Source of the DNA: Aphanothece sacrum FPU1
Lineage (GTDB): Bacteria; Cyanobacteriota; Cyanobacteriia; Cyanobacteriales; Microcystaceae
Reading direction: 5' to 3'
DNA: 64,000 nucleotides
NCBI RefSeq assembly: GCF_003864295.1
Contig: NZ_BDQK01000003.1
Coordinates: forward strand, 1-64,000
The position numbers and the translations under genes were made by a program. Positions 44,936 to 54,602 of this stretch are shown piece after piece. The notes beneath the pieces were generated by a model that worked only from the letters and a program-made list of their open reading frames with translations, searched no databases and was not told the origin of the DNA. Position 1 is the first letter of the stretch. Every line of letters starts with the position of its first letter.

Positions 44936-46474
44936 TCATAATCCTAAGTCAACGGCAATACGATGACTACAAGCGAACCCAGAAAAGGCGACGGCATTTA
45001 ACCCTTGACCCGGAAAGGTACTATCCCCTACACAATAAAGTCCCTTGATGGAGGTACTGTTAAAAGGCATTCCTAATAACCCAGGTAATTTTCGACGAGG
45101 TATGGGGCCATAAGTTCCTTCATCTCGTCCTAAAAAGCGTCGATGAGTACGAGGGGTTCCTACTTCTTGATAGTCTAATGCGTCAGCTAACCCCGGAAAA
45201 ATCTTCTCTAAACGATGAATTAAATGACTTGCTGCTTCCTCTTTTTGTTCTTGATATTCTTGGGGTGAAAGTTTGTCCCATTGTTCCATCCAACTTGGGG
45301 TAAAGGTATGAATAATATGATGATTTGGGGGTGCTAAATCAGAATCAAGTAGGGTAGGAATTGAAACAAAAATTGTCCCCTGTTCATCTTCCATCTTATC
45401 CCAATTTTCTAAAAGAATGTGATGACAGTCTGTTCCTGGTGGTAATACATCAGCTTTAACCCCTAAATGTAAGCTTAAAAAACTAGGAGATTTTTGATAC
45501 CTCTGTTGCCATCTTTTCTCTTTATTTGGGATATCTGAGGTGGGTAATAATTTTTCAAAGGTATCCCAACGAGTGGCATTAGAAACTATGCGTTTAGCAT
45601 AGTATTTTTGACCGTTAGCTAATTCAACTCCAATGGCTTGATTATTTTCTTTTACAATTTTAGTAACTCTGGCTTTATATTGAATTTCTCCTCCTACTTT
45701 TTCTAACCCTTCAACTAATTTTTGTGCAATTTGTCCTACTCCTCCTTTTGGATAGTTAATCCCGCCATAATGTCTATCTGAAAAAACCATACCTGCGTTA
45801 ATCATTGGTGTTTTATCTGCTGGCACTACTGACCAACAATAACATTCCATATCAATGAATTTTAAAAGTTGCGGATCACTAATATAACGTCGCGCAATAT
45901 CTCCGGCATTTTGGGGTAAGTATTTGACTAACCCTAAACAGGCTAAAGGATGTTGGAAAAATACTCTTGTTAAATATCCAAGTTCTTCTAAAGAAAGGAG
46001 TTCCATCACATTAAGACAGTTAAAAACTCGCCAACATTCATCATAAAAGCGACGAATTCCTTCTTTTTCTTGAGGAAAATACTTGATTAATTCTTGCAGA
46101 AATTTTTCATAATCTCTGTGAACTTTGAGTTCTAATCCATTAGGTAAATGATAATGAATTTGTACCGGATCTTCGAGGGTTTCTATGCTAACATTGACCG
46201 CTTCTAAAGCACGGGTTAATAAGTTAGTTGTGCCTTGGGTTCCAAAGCCAAAAATCATGGATGCACCCACATCAAACCGATAACCTTCTCGATCAAAATA
46301 TCCGGCACTTCCTCCCGGAATTAGATATTTTTCTAAGACTAATACTTTGGCCCCTTTTGCCGCAAGTTGAGTGGCAGTAACTAACCCCCCTATTCCTGAA
46401 CCAATGACGATAACATCATATTTTGGGGGGTTGACGGTGTTTTTAGAGGCGATCGCGGTTAATGTCCCACTCAT
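44936..46474 (-). CDS. crtH: Carotenoid isomerase (prolycopene isomerase)
   Basis: 512-aa flavoprotein of the CRTISO family. It converts tetra-cis-lycopene to all-trans-lycopene and is needed for carotenoid synthesis in the dark. FAD loop [21 protein letters not shown] (24-44), then [26 protein letters not shown] and the C-terminal FAD segment [21 protein letters not shown]. High similarity to CrtH throughout, with typical length. It lies 220 bp upstream of the sensor kinase on the same strand. Confidence 0.95.
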   Translation of the reverse strand: MSGTLTAIASKNTVNPPKYDVIVIGSGIGGLVTATQLAAKGAKVLVLEKYLIPGGSAGYFDREGYRFDVGASMIFGFGTQGTTNLLTRALEAVNVSIETLEDPVQIHYHLPNGLELKVHRDYEKFLQELIKYFPQEKEGIRRFYDECWRVFNCLNVMELLSLEELGYLTRVFFQHPLACLGLVKYLPQNAGDIARRYISDPQLLKFIDMECYCWSVVPADKTPMINAGMVFSDRHYGGINYPKGGVGQIAQKLVEGLEKVGGEIQYKARVTKIVKENNQAIGVELANGQKYYAKRIVSNATRWDTFEKLLPTSDIPNKEKRWQQRYQKSPSFLSLHLGVKADVLPPGTDCHHILLENWDKMEDEQGTIFVSIPTLLDSDLAPPNHHIIHTFTPSWMEQWDKLSPQEYQEQKEEAASHLIHRLEKIFPGLADALDYQEVGTPRTHRRFLGRDEGTYGPIPRRKLPGLLGMPFNSTSIKGLYCVGDSTFPGQGLNAVAFSGFACSHRIAVDLGL

Positions 46475-46699
46475 GGTTTAGTCACGCTAAAAGATTTTTC
46501 GTCTTTCTAGTTTATCGCGTCTGTGACCGATGGTTAGGCAAAAAAAATCGGGGGAACCATCATTGTGTAGGTGACGGTTCCACCTGCCGATCCATCCTTG
46601 AGAGGAGAACACTTAGAACACTTATTAACCTTACTATAGTCTTATTAATAAATTTTGTCAATAGTCTTGCAATTAATTCTCAATAAAGTTTGTTTTATT

Positions 46700-46934
46700 G
46701 TAGGGGTCAACGGCCGTCATTGGTGTCAACTTAGTCCAAAACGCCGACAGGCTAAAGCCTGTGGCTATACCAACGAAGTCCGCCTTCGCGGACTTTTATT
46801 AACATTAGCCTGCGTAGGCAGGCTTTAGTACATTTAACCACACCCTTGACAGGGTGTGGGTGGGATGGTGGGAAAGCTTGTGTGTCTTGGGGTTTAATTT
46901 TAAGTTGACACTAATGACGGCCGTTAACCCTTAC
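46700..46934. repeat. GTAGGGG palindrome split by MITE B
   Basis: Left half GTAGGGGTCA + ACGGCCGT (46700-46717) and right half ACGGCCGT + TAACCCTTAC (46917-46934). Removing the MITE and one copy of ACGGCCGT restores a near-perfect palindrome like that at 11541. Confidence 0.85.
46718..46916. mobile_element. MITE type B (199 bp) nested in a palindromic repeat
   Basis: 16-bp terminal inverted repeats CATTGGTGTCAACTTA and TAAGTTGACACTAATG, with one mismatch. Flanked by an 8-bp duplication ACGGCCGT. Inside are three hairpins in a row (ACAGGCT/AGCCTGT, AAGTCCGC/GCGGACTT, AGCCTGC/GCAGGCT), then ACACCCT/AGGGTGT. Non-coding. The rest of 46475-47008 shows no gene. Confidence 0.88.
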
Positions 46935-47008
46935 TTTTGCCTTTTACCTGATCTGTAGCGAGATAGAACGCTATGATTAAGTATTAAGGATTATTAAGTT
47001 TAGGGAAT

Positions 47009-49894
47009 ATGGGTGAGTTGAACAGTATCCGCATTCGTGGTGCAAGACAGCACAATTTAAAGAATATTGATCTTGACATTCCGCGCGATCGCCTAATTGT
47101 TTTTACGGGGGTATCGGGGTCGGGAAAATCTTCCCTAGCTTTTGATACTATTTTTGCGGAAGGACAACGACGTTATGTGGAGTCTTTGAGTGCGTATGCG
47201 AGACAATTTTTAGGTCAGTTAGATAAACCGGATGTGGATGGTATTGAAGGGTTAAGTCCGGCCATTTCTATTGACCAAAAATCGACTTCTCATAACCCTC
47301 GGTCTACGGTGGGTACAGTAACAGAAATTTATGATTATTTGCGGTTATTATTTGGACGGGCCGGAGAACCCCATTGTCCTCATTGCGATCGCTCAATTTC
47401 TCCTCAAACTATTGATCAAATATGTGATCAAATTATGGAACTTCCTGAACGTACTAAATTTCAAATTTTAGCCCCAGTGGTTCGAGGAAAAAAAGGAACC
47501 CATAAACAATTATTATCCGGTTTAGCTTCTCAAGGGTTTGTACGGGTACGAATTAATGGGGAAGTGACAGAACTTTCGGATAAGATTGTATTAGAAAAAA
47601 ATCAGCAACATAATATTGAAATTGTTGTTGATCGCTTAATCAAAAAAGAGGGAGTTCAAGAAAGATTAACGGATTCATTAATTACTTCTTTAAAGCATTC
47701 TGAAGGCTTGGCTATTGTTAATATTATAACAGAAAATGACTCAGAGAGAAAAGAAAATTCTGAGATAAATTTACCGTCAGAAATAATGTTTTCTGAAAAT
47801 TTTGCTTGTCCTGAACATGGGGCAGTGATGGAAGAATTATCACCTCGTTTATTTTCTTTTAATTCTCCTTATGGTGCTTGTGAAAATTGTCATGGATTAG
47901 GAAGTTTACGGCGTTTTTCTGCTGACTTAGTAATTCCTGATCCGAGTGCATCTCTTTATGCTGCGATCGCCCCTTGGTCAGAAAAAGATAATTCCTATTA
48001 TTTATCTTTATTGTATAGTTTGGGTCAAGCTTATGATTTTGAGATCCAAACTCCTTGGAATAAATTGACCAAAGAACAACAAAATGTTTTATTGTATGGT
48101 AGTGAAGAAAAAATTTGGTTTGAGGATGATTCTCGTTCCGATGATAGTAAGGGTTATTACCGTACTTTTAAAGGAATTTTAGCGATACTAGAGAAAAGTT
48201 ATAAAGAGAGCAGTTCAGAAATAGTTAAACAAAAATTAGAAAAATATATTGTTGATCAAACTTGTGAAGTATGTAACGGAAAGAGATTAAAACCAGAAGC
48301 ATTATCCGTTCATTTAGGACAGTGTAAAATTTATGAATTAACAAGTGTTTCTATTGATAAATGTTTAGAAAAAATCAATAAATTAGAATTAACAAATAGA
48401 CAAGCTTTAATTGGTGAATTAGCATTAAGAGAAATCAAAAATCGCTTACAATTCTTATTAGATGTGGGATTAAATTATTTAACTTTAGATAGAGCAACAA
48501 TGAGTTTATCAGGAGGAGAAGCACAACGAATTAGGTTAGCGACCCAGATTGGATCAGGATTAACAGGAGTTTTATATGTTTTAGATGAACCTAGTATTGG
48601 ATTACATCAAAGAGATAACGGACGATTATTATCTACTTTAAAAAAGCTCAGAGATTTAGGTAATACTTTAATTGTAGTAGAACATGATGAAGAAACAATT
48701 CGCGCGGCTGATTATTTAGTAGATATTGGCCCATTAGCGGGAGTTCATGGGGGACAAATTGTTGCTCAAGGAAGTTTTGAGACATTACTTAAAGCAAAAA
48801 ATTCTTTAACTGCTGATTATTTATCCGGCAAAAAAGTTATTGCAACCCCTGAAAAAAGACGGAAAGGAAATGGGGTAATTTTGTCTCTGAAAAATTGTCA
48901 AGAAAATAACTTAAGAAATATTAGTGTTGATATTCCTTTAGGTAAATTAGTCTGTATTACAGGAGTATCAGGTTCAGGAAAATCTACCCTAGTTAATGAC
49001 TTATTATATCCGGCCTTACAACATCATTTAACTAGACAAGTTCCCTTTCCTAAAAATCTAGGAGAAATTAAAGGACTTAATTCTATTGATAAAGTCATTA
49101 TTATTGATCAATCTCCCATTGGTAGAACTCCTCGCTCAAATCCTGCAACGTATACAGGTATTTTTGATGTTATTAGAGAATTATTTACTCAAACCATTGA
49201 AGCGAAAGCTAGAGGGTATAAAGCGGGTCAATTTTCTTTTAATGTTAAAGGGGGAAGATGTGAAAATTGTAGCGGACAAGGGGTTAATGTTATTGAGATG
49301 AATTTTTTACCTGATGTTTACGTTCAATGTGATGTTTGTAAGGGAGCAAGATATAATAGAGAAACCCTGCAAGTAAAATATAAAAATCATTCTATTGCTG
49401 ATGTTTTAAATATGACAGTAGAAGAAGCATTACATACTTTTGAGAATATTCCGAGGGCAGTGAATCGCTTACAAACTTTAGTAGATGTTGGATTAGGTTA
49501 TATTAAATTAGGTCAGTCTGCACCTACTTTATCTGGAGGAGAAGCACAACGGGTAAAATTAGCGTCAGAATTATCTCGTCGAGCCACAGGAAAGACGTTA
49601 TATTTAATAGATGAACCAACAACAGGATTATCATTTTATGATGTTCATCACTTATTAAATGTGTTACAAAGATTAGTAGATAAAGGTAATTCTATTTTAG
49701 TGATTGAACACAATTTAGATGTGATTCGTTGTTCAGATTGGATTATCGATTTAGGGCCAGAAGGAGGGGATAAAGGAGGCGAAATTGTAACTATTGGAAC
49801 TCCTGAAGAAGTGGCTAAAAATCCTAAATCTTATACAGGAAAATATTTGAAAGAGGTGTTAAAACAATACCCCATTCAAAAGGTAGAACCGTAA
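47009..49894 (+). CDS. uvrA: Excinuclease ABC subunit A
   Basis: 961-aa damage-recognition ATPase of nucleotide excision repair. Two ABC modules: Walker A GVSGSGKSSL near 33 and GVSGSGKSTLVNDLL near 653; signatures LSGGEAQRIRLATQ and LSGGEAQRVKLA; and two zinc modules (CENCHGLGS..CEVCNGKR and CENCSGQG..CDVCKGARYN). All key residues are present. The ATG at 47009 begins MGELNSIRIRGARQHNLKNI. Followed after 60 bp by the copper ATPase gene. Confidence 0.97.
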   Translation: MGELNSIRIRGARQHNLKNIDLDIPRDRLIVFTGVSGSGKSSLAFDTIFAEGQRRYVESLSAYARQFLGQLDKPDVDGIEGLSPAISIDQKSTSHNPRSTVGTVTEIYDYLRLLFGRAGEPHCPHCDRSISPQTIDQICDQIMELPERTKFQILAPVVRGKKGTHKQLLSGLASQGFVRVRINGEVTELSDKIVLEKNQQHNIEIVVDRLIKKEGVQERLTDSLITSLKHSEGLAIVNIITENDSERKENSEINLPSEIMFSENFACPEHGAVMEELSPRLFSFNSPYGACENCHGLGSLRRFSADLVIPDPSASLYAAIAPWSEKDNSYYLSLLYSLGQAYDFEIQTPWNKLTKEQQNVLLYGSEEKIWFEDDSRSDDSKGYYRTFKGILAILEKSYKESSSEIVKQKLEKYIVDQTCEVCNGKRLKPEALSVHLGQCKIYELTSVSIDKCLEKINKLELTNRQALIGELALREIKNRLQFLLDVGLNYLTLDRATMSLSGGEAQRIRLATQIGSGLTGVLYVLDEPSIGLHQRDNGRLLSTLKKLRDLGNTLIVVEHDEETIRAADYLVDIGPLAGVHGGQIVAQGSFETLLKAKNSLTADYLSGKKVIATPEKRRKGNGVILSLKNCQENNLRNISVDIPLGKLVCITGVSGSGKSTLVNDLLYPALQHHLTRQVPFPKNLGEIKGLNSIDKVIIIDQSPIGRTPRSNPATYTGIFDVIRELFTQTIEAKARGYKAGQFSFNVKGGRCENCSGQGVNVIEMNFLPDVYVQCDVCKGARYNRETLQVKYKNHSIADVLNMTVEEALHTFENIPRAVNRLQTLVDVGLGYIKLGQSAPTLSGGEAQRVKLASELSRRATGKTLYLIDEPTTGLSFYDVHHLLNVLQRLVDKGNSILVIEHNLDVIRCSDWIIDLGPEGGDKGGEIVTIGTPEEVAKNPKSYTGKYLKEVLKQYPIQKVEP

Positions 49895-49954
49895 TTACTA
49901 TCAAAATTTCACTAACGTAACTATAATAAAGGTTGAGTCACTGGTAATTAGACT

Positions 49955-52309
49955 ATGGTGCAGCTTTCCCCCAAAACTCAAGAAACAGCCCCTCAAACCC
50001 TCTCAGAAACCATTACTCTCGACGTACAAGGGATGAAATGTGCTGGATGTGTCAAAGCCGTAGAACGACAACTTAGCCAACAGTCCGGGGTCATCTCCGC
50101 TTGTGTTAACCTAATTACCGAAGTCGCTGTCATTCAGTATGTCCCCGGACAAGTTCAACCCGCAAACCTGGCTGAAAAATTAACCGCCGTCGGGTTTCCC
50201 TCTGATGTGCGAGACTCCCACACCCTCAGTCTAGGAGAAACCTCCCAAAACGTCGCCCAACGTAAGCAAAAAGAAGCCCAACAACAACGCATCGCTTTAA
50301 CCACTGCAGCGATTTTATTAGTCTTTTCAGGTTTAGGTCATCTGCATCATATAGGCGGCCCTTCCCTCCCCTTATTAAGTAGTAGTTGGTTTCATTGGGG
50401 GTTAGCTACCCTGGCCTTACTTATTCCCGGTAGAGAGATTATTATCGATGGATGGCGCGGTTTACGGCATGGTATGGCTAATATGAATACCTTAGTGGCT
50501 TTAGGAACGCTTAGTGCCTATTTAGCTAGTTGTATCGCCCTCTTATTCCCTAATTTGGGGTGGGAATGCTTTTTTGAGGAACCCGTCATGTTATTAGGGT
50601 TTATCCTCTTGGGACGCACCTTAGAGAAAAAAGCCAGAAATCGCGCTTCTGCGGCATTAGAAGCCTTAATATCCCTTCAACCCCCTGTAGCTCGTTTAAT
50701 CGGTGATCCCTTCCCTTCTGATAGCCCTAGCATCGAAATTCCTGTCGAACAAGTCCGCTTAGGGGAATGGATACGGGTACTCCCAGGAGAAAAAATTCCG
50801 GTGGATGGAGAAATTATCACTGGACAAACCCTCATTGATGAATCTTTAGTCACGGGAGAATCTTTACCTGTTCCCAAACAGCCAGGAGAAGGCGTTATCG
50901 CCGGAACTATTAACCAATCAGGGGTAATTACAGTAAAAACTACCCGTATCGGACTAAATACAACTTTAGCTCAGATTATCGCCTCAGTAGAAGAAGCCCA
51001 AACCCGTAAGGCCCCCATACAAAAATTGGCTGATACCATGGCCGGATATTTTGCCTATGGAGTCATGGCTATTGCTTCGTTAACCTTCTTATTTTGGTTA
51101 GAAATTGGCACAAAAGTCTATCCCCAAGTATTAATGACAACAGGCCATCATTTAACCATGAATTCCCCCATTTTACTCAGTTTAAAACTAATGATAGCGG
51201 TTTTAGTGGTGGCTTGTCCCTGTGCCTTGGGGTTAGCAACTCCCACTGCAATTTTAGTTGGTACAGGTATCGGGGCCGAAAAAGGGTTATTAATTAAAGG
51301 AGGGGATGTCTTAGAAACGGTTCATCAACTCAATGCCATTGTTTTCGACAAAACCGGAACCCTGACCGTTGGCCATCCCAGTGTCACTGACTGTCTGACT
51401 TTTACCTCTCTCAATAAGCAAGAATTATTGCAATTAGCCGCTACTGTGGAAAGTGGTACTAATCACCCTCTGGCCTCGGCTATGGTAGAAGCCGCCCAAC
51501 AGCAAGATTTACCCCTGTTAAAGGCGCAAAACTTTCATACAGAGGGGGGATTAGGGGTTAGTGCTATAATTGACAAGAAAACTGTTTTATTGGGCAATCA
51601 GGACTGGTTAAGCCATCACCACATTCCTCTCAATCATGAGATTCTATTTCAAGGGGAACTCTTAACCAAGGCAGGTAAAACCGTCGTCTATTTGGCACTA
51701 GATGGGGAAATTCAGGGCATGATTGCCCTAAAAGATAGTTTACGTCCTGATGCTCAAGCAACCGTCTTAGAATTGCAAAAACGGGGCTTAGAGGTGATTT
51801 TAGTCACGGGAGATCATCCCCAGGTTGCTAATGCCATTGCGACTCAATTAGGCATTAATCAAGTCTTTGCTCAAATTCGTCCCCAAGGGAAAGCTGCTAT
51901 TATTCAACAATTGCAACAATCGAAAATTGTTGCTATGGTGGGAGATGGTATTAACGATGCTCCAGCCTTAGCTCAAGCTAATCTAGGTATAACGTTACAA
52001 GGATCAACTCAAGTGGCCATAGAAACGGCTGATATTGTGTTGATGGGTAATCGTTTAAGGGATGTAGTCGGAGCCATTGACTTAAGTTTAGCCACTTTTA
52101 CTAAGATTCGTCAAAATTTGCTCTGGGCTTTGGGTTATAATACATTAGCTGTTCCCATCGCTGCCGGATTGTTGCTCCCTAGTTTTGGCTTAGTGATTAG
52201 TCCAGCTTTTGCAGGAGCTTTAATGGCCTTAAGTTCCATTACAGTTGTCAGTAATTCTTTATTATTGCGCCGTCAACCCCCACGAGGAATTATGAATTAT
52301 AAATTATGA
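49955..52309 (+). CDS. Copper-translocating P-type ATPase (PacS/CtaA-like)
   Basis: 784-aa P1B-type ATPase in the plasma or thylakoid membrane. One HMA domain with metal-binding GMKCAGCVKAVE; eight membrane helices; CPCALGLATPTAI in helix 6; phosphorylation site DKTGTLT; nucleotide contact TNHPLASAM; hinge VGDGINDAPALAQAN. Cu+ specificity is supported by NTLAVP in helix 7 and MALSSITVVSNSLLLRR in helix 8. Whether it imports copper for plastocyanin or exports it cannot be decided. The C-terminal NYKL arises from a degenerate heptamer repeat. Confidence 0.93.
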   Translation: MVQLSPKTQETAPQTLSETITLDVQGMKCAGCVKAVERQLSQQSGVISACVNLITEVAVIQYVPGQVQPANLAEKLTAVGFPSDVRDSHTLSLGETSQNVAQRKQKEAQQQRIALTTAAILLVFSGLGHLHHIGGPSLPLLSSSWFHWGLATLALLIPGREIIIDGWRGLRHGMANMNTLVALGTLSAYLASCIALLFPNLGWECFFEEPVMLLGFILLGRTLEKKARNRASAALEALISLQPPVARLIGDPFPSDSPSIEIPVEQVRLGEWIRVLPGEKIPVDGEIITGQTLIDESLVTGESLPVPKQPGEGVIAGTINQSGVITVKTTRIGLNTTLAQIIASVEEAQTRKAPIQKLADTMAGYFAYGVMAIASLTFLFWLEIGTKVYPQVLMTTGHHLTMNSPILLSLKLMIAVLVVACPCALGLATPTAILVGTGIGAEKGLLIKGGDVLETVHQLNAIVFDKTGTLTVGHPSVTDCLTFTSLNKQELLQLAATVESGTNHPLASAMVEAAQQQDLPLLKAQNFHTEGGLGVSAIIDKKTVLLGNQDWLSHHHIPLNHEILFQGELLTKAGKTVVYLALDGEIQGMIALKDSLRPDAQATVLELQKRGLEVILVTGDHPQVANAIATQLGINQVFAQIRPQGKAAIIQQLQQSKIVAMVGDGINDAPALAQANLGITLQGSTQVAIETADIVLMGNRLRDVVGAIDLSLATFTKIRQNLLWALGYNTLAVPIAAGLLLPSFGLVISPAFAGALMALSSITVVSNSLLLRRQPPRGIMNYKL

Positions 52310-52325
52310 ATTATAAATTATGAAT
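52284..52325. repeat. Degenerate ATGAATT/ATAAATT array
   Basis: Alternating ATGAATT and ATAAATT units that overlap the end and stop codon of the copper ATPase gene. Related to the exact array at 20184. Confidence 0.65.
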
Positions 52326-52337
52326 TCCACCGAGTTC

Positions 52338-52419
52338 GTAGGGTGGGTTAGACGCGGCTATGATTTTGATGAAAAACGCATAACTTTTAAGGCGCGTCGT
52401 AACCCACCATCTTAAGTTC
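52338..52419. repeat. Dispersed GTAGGGTGGGTT inverted repeat
   Basis: TGGGTTAGACGCG on the left and CGCGTCGTAACCCA on the right with a 50-nt interval, giving a long imperfect stem. A common type of cyanobacterial palindromic repeat. The rest of 52420-52595 holds nothing I recognise. Confidence 0.5.
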
Positions 52420-52595
52420 TGTAATAATCCATTCTGACCAATGTGGGTTTTTAACTTAACACTTTCCATAATTTCTTACCAGACAAAGAACACTTATTAA
52501 CTAGATATTTTAACTCAGAAAAACTCCCATTGACTAGGTAACTAAGCTTACACCAACCCTGAGACTTTATCCTTATTCTTTCCATACCCCTAAAG

Positions 52596-53507
52596 GTGAT
52601 GAATATGAAGTTAAATAGTTCAAAAACAAAACTTAGTTATTTTGATAAAATTAAAAGACATTTATATTTTTACTGGCTGAAGAACTTGAAAATTTTGTTG
52701 AGTAAATCACAATCATATAGTGAAATACCAATAGATGTTTTAATTCCAGTGATCAAAAAAGATTTATCTACTTTACCTTTAGTAATAGAGTCTTTAAAAT
52801 ATGTATCTCATCTGATTAAGGATATTATTATAGTAGCACCAGATGAGCGGGAAATCAAAAATTTAGCCTTTGAAAAAAAATGTAAATTTGTTGACGAGAA
52901 TACTGTATTAACAATTCAGAAAAAAGACATTAATTATATTGTAAATGGACGAGATCGTTCAGGATGGATATTTCAACAGCTTATTAAGTTAAATGGTGAA
53001 AAATTAGGAAATTGTGAACATTACTTAGTAGTAGATGCCGATACAATATTTCTTCGTCCTCAATCCTTTATACATCGGGATAAAGTTGTTTTTAACTGTG
53101 CTGATAAATATCGTCTTGAATATTTTAAAACATTGCAAAAGTTGCTGGGATACAAAAATCATGATTTCTTGCCCCTTTCCTTTATAAGTCATCATATTTT
53201 GTTTGAAAAAGGTAAATTATTAGATTTTAAAAATGCTATAGAACTATATCATAAAAAGCCCTGGTTTTTGGCGATAATTGATTGTTTAGATAAGAAAGAA
53301 TGGTGTAGCTTTAGTGAATATGAGAGTTATGGTCATTTTTGCTATATAAATTACTCAAATTACTGTGATTTAGAATATTGGTTTAACTACAATTCTTTAG
53401 AAAGAAACTCAGATAGTTTGGAGAATTTATATAGCAAATTATCGCCAAAATATAAATCCGTATCTTTCCAACATTATATAGTCAATAGAGCCAAAAAAGC
53501 CGTTTAA
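52596..53507 (+). CDS. DUF6492 family glycosyltransferase-like protein
   Basis: 303 aa. A GT-A-like fold is suggested by IDVLIPVIKKDLSTLPLVIE, IIIVAPDERE and the metal-binding D-x-D in LVVDADTIFLRP. FQQLIKLNGEKL and the late Trp-rich part match the DUF6492 pattern. It probably transfers a sugar to a surface polysaccharide, but there is no direct evidence. AT-rich (Lys/Asn-rich protein) compared with its neighbours, which hints at transfer. No polysaccharide genes are adjacent. Confidence 0.72.
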   Translation: MMNMKLNSSKTKLSYFDKIKRHLYFYWLKNLKILLSKSQSYSEIPIDVLIPVIKKDLSTLPLVIESLKYVSHLIKDIIIVAPDEREIKNLAFEKKCKFVDENTVLTIQKKDINYIVNGRDRSGWIFQQLIKLNGEKLGNCEHYLVVDADTIFLRPQSFIHRDKVVFNCADKYRLEYFKTLQKLLGYKNHDFLPLSFISHHILFEKGKLLDFKNAIELYHKKPWFLAIIDCLDKKEWCSFSEYESYGHFCYINYSNYCDLEYWFNYNSLERNSDSLENLYSKLSPKYKSVSFQHYIVNRAKKAV

Positions 53508-53660
53508 TGCCGAGGAGATTCCCCCCTGGGTACTAAGCTGTCACCCATCTAAATTAGTCCTATTCGACTGATGAGGTGGTCGCTACGCGCACTTTCGGTG
53601 GGGAGTGATGGTATGAAGGACGAAGTAAACCGAACAGGTGACTTGATATACCACGTTGTA
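53508..53660 (+). ncRNA. Candidate structured RNA or leader, unidentified
   Basis: GC-richer than the flanks and non-coding on both strands beyond tiny frames. Visible pairings: TGGGT/ACCCA (53527-53531, 53543-53547); ATTAGTC/GACTGAT (53553-53559, 53566-53572); CAC/GTG around TTTCG (53590-53600); GTCACC/GGTGAC (53540-53545, 53637-53642); and TGGTAT/ATACCA (53609-53614, 53648-53653). The last two cross, which would form a pseudoknot, and TGGGT/ACCCA competes with GTCACC/GGTGAC. Strand assumed from the downstream FHA gene. It matches no riboswitch or sRNA I know. Confidence 0.35.
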
Positions 53661-53752
53661 TCAGTTTTATGTAGCAGACTCCCAATTTATATTAAGATGG
53701 GTTGAGATTGCTCTTTAATTGATATCAGAGTTCAACTTAAACCGTTAATGTA

Positions 53753-54202
53753 ATGGCTGGTAAATCCGTACGCCCACAAAGAGAACATTTTTTGATTATC
53801 GAGGATGACAAAGGCAGACAAGAGATCATTCTGTGTGAACCAGAATATACAATGGGCAGAGGGCCAGATTGTACAATTCGCTTGCGTTCTCAATTTGTCT
53901 CTCGTTGCCATGCCACCTTATATCGACGAGTGCGTCAAGATGGCACAAGTTATTATCGCATTGTGGATGGGGATACGGAAGGTAAACGCAGTGTCAATGG
54001 ACTGTTGGTGAATGGGACAAAACAAACGGCCCGAGATCTCCAACACGGGGATGAAGTTGTTTTTGGCCCTCAAGTTTTTGCCATTTATCAATTTCGTCAA
54101 CAGGATAAGTTCCCAACTTTACCTAATAATGATCCCTTCGATATTACCCTGATTGACCCCGCGATGATGGATTATGATGATGACACCCGTGAGTATGATT
54201 AA
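53753..54202 (+). CDS. FHA domain protein
   Basis: 149-aa cytosolic protein built around one phosphothreonine-binding FHA domain (about 22-120): TMGRGPDCTIRL with the conserved GR, SRCHATLYRR with the S-x-x-H motif, and SVNGLLVNG with the N-G loop. An acidic tail follows (IDPAMMDYDDDTREYD). It presumably reads Ser/Thr phosphorylation signals; the partner is unknown. It ends 4 bp into the convergent gene at 54199. Confidence 0.92.
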   Translation: MAGKSVRPQREHFLIIEDDKGRQEIILCEPEYTMGRGPDCTIRLRSQFVSRCHATLYRRVRQDGTSYYRIVDGDTEGKRSVNGLLVNGTKQTARDLQHGDEVVFGPQVFAIYQFRQQDKFPTLPNNDPFDITLIDPAMMDYDDDTREYD

Positions 54203-54546
54203 TTGCTCACAGAAGCGATTAAACGCCATTGTGAATTCTTATTGATGGCTTGTTCTATCTTTTGAAATTTTTGTTGACAATGGTTTTCGACTTGCAAGGG
54301 CAATTCATCATTTTTAATGACCCAATTAACTGGAACCTCATTCTCTTTGGCCGCGGTACTTTCAATCAGAACTTCTACCGTCACTAATTTAGAAAAGGTA
54401 ACTTTCCCCGGAATTTCTCGGGCCATTATATAATCAATAGCTTGATAAATTACTTCAAATTCACAAGATTCTAAAATTTGATTCAATAAAGGAGGTAGTT
54501 GTTTTAAAGACACTGTGGCAATGTAAGATGAAGTATAGCGGGCCAT
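54199..54546 (-). CDS. Conserved-looking protein of unknown function
   Basis: 115 aa: MARYTSSYIATVSLKQLPPL, then IYQAIDYIMAREIPGKVTFS and a beta-rich middle (VTVEVLIESTAAKENEVPVN), ending with a helical part. No membrane helix or cysteine motif. It reads like a small cytosolic protein; I cannot name the family. It is divergent from holB with a 56-bp gap, so the two promoters face outward here. Confidence 0.65.
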   Translation of the reverse strand: MARYTSSYIATVSLKQLPPLLNQILESCEFEVIYQAIDYIMAREIPGKVTFSKLVTVEVLIESTAAKENEVPVNWVIKNDELPLQVENHCQQKFQKIEQAINKNSQWRLIASVSN

Positions 54547-54602
54547 AAATTTAAAACTCCTCTGTTAGTTTTTGCTGATTAAACTGTTGGTATTGGATCA
54601 AA

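Noticed and set aside
46462-46686. 74-aa plus-strand ORF after crtH start
   Set aside because: Begins inside the crtH start region on the other strand; composition is unlike a protein and no homology pattern is seen.
53569-53629. Hammerhead ribozyme suggested by CTGATGAG
   Set aside because: The required GAAA box and stem III arrangement are missing downstream (CGAAGTAAA instead), so the core cannot form.
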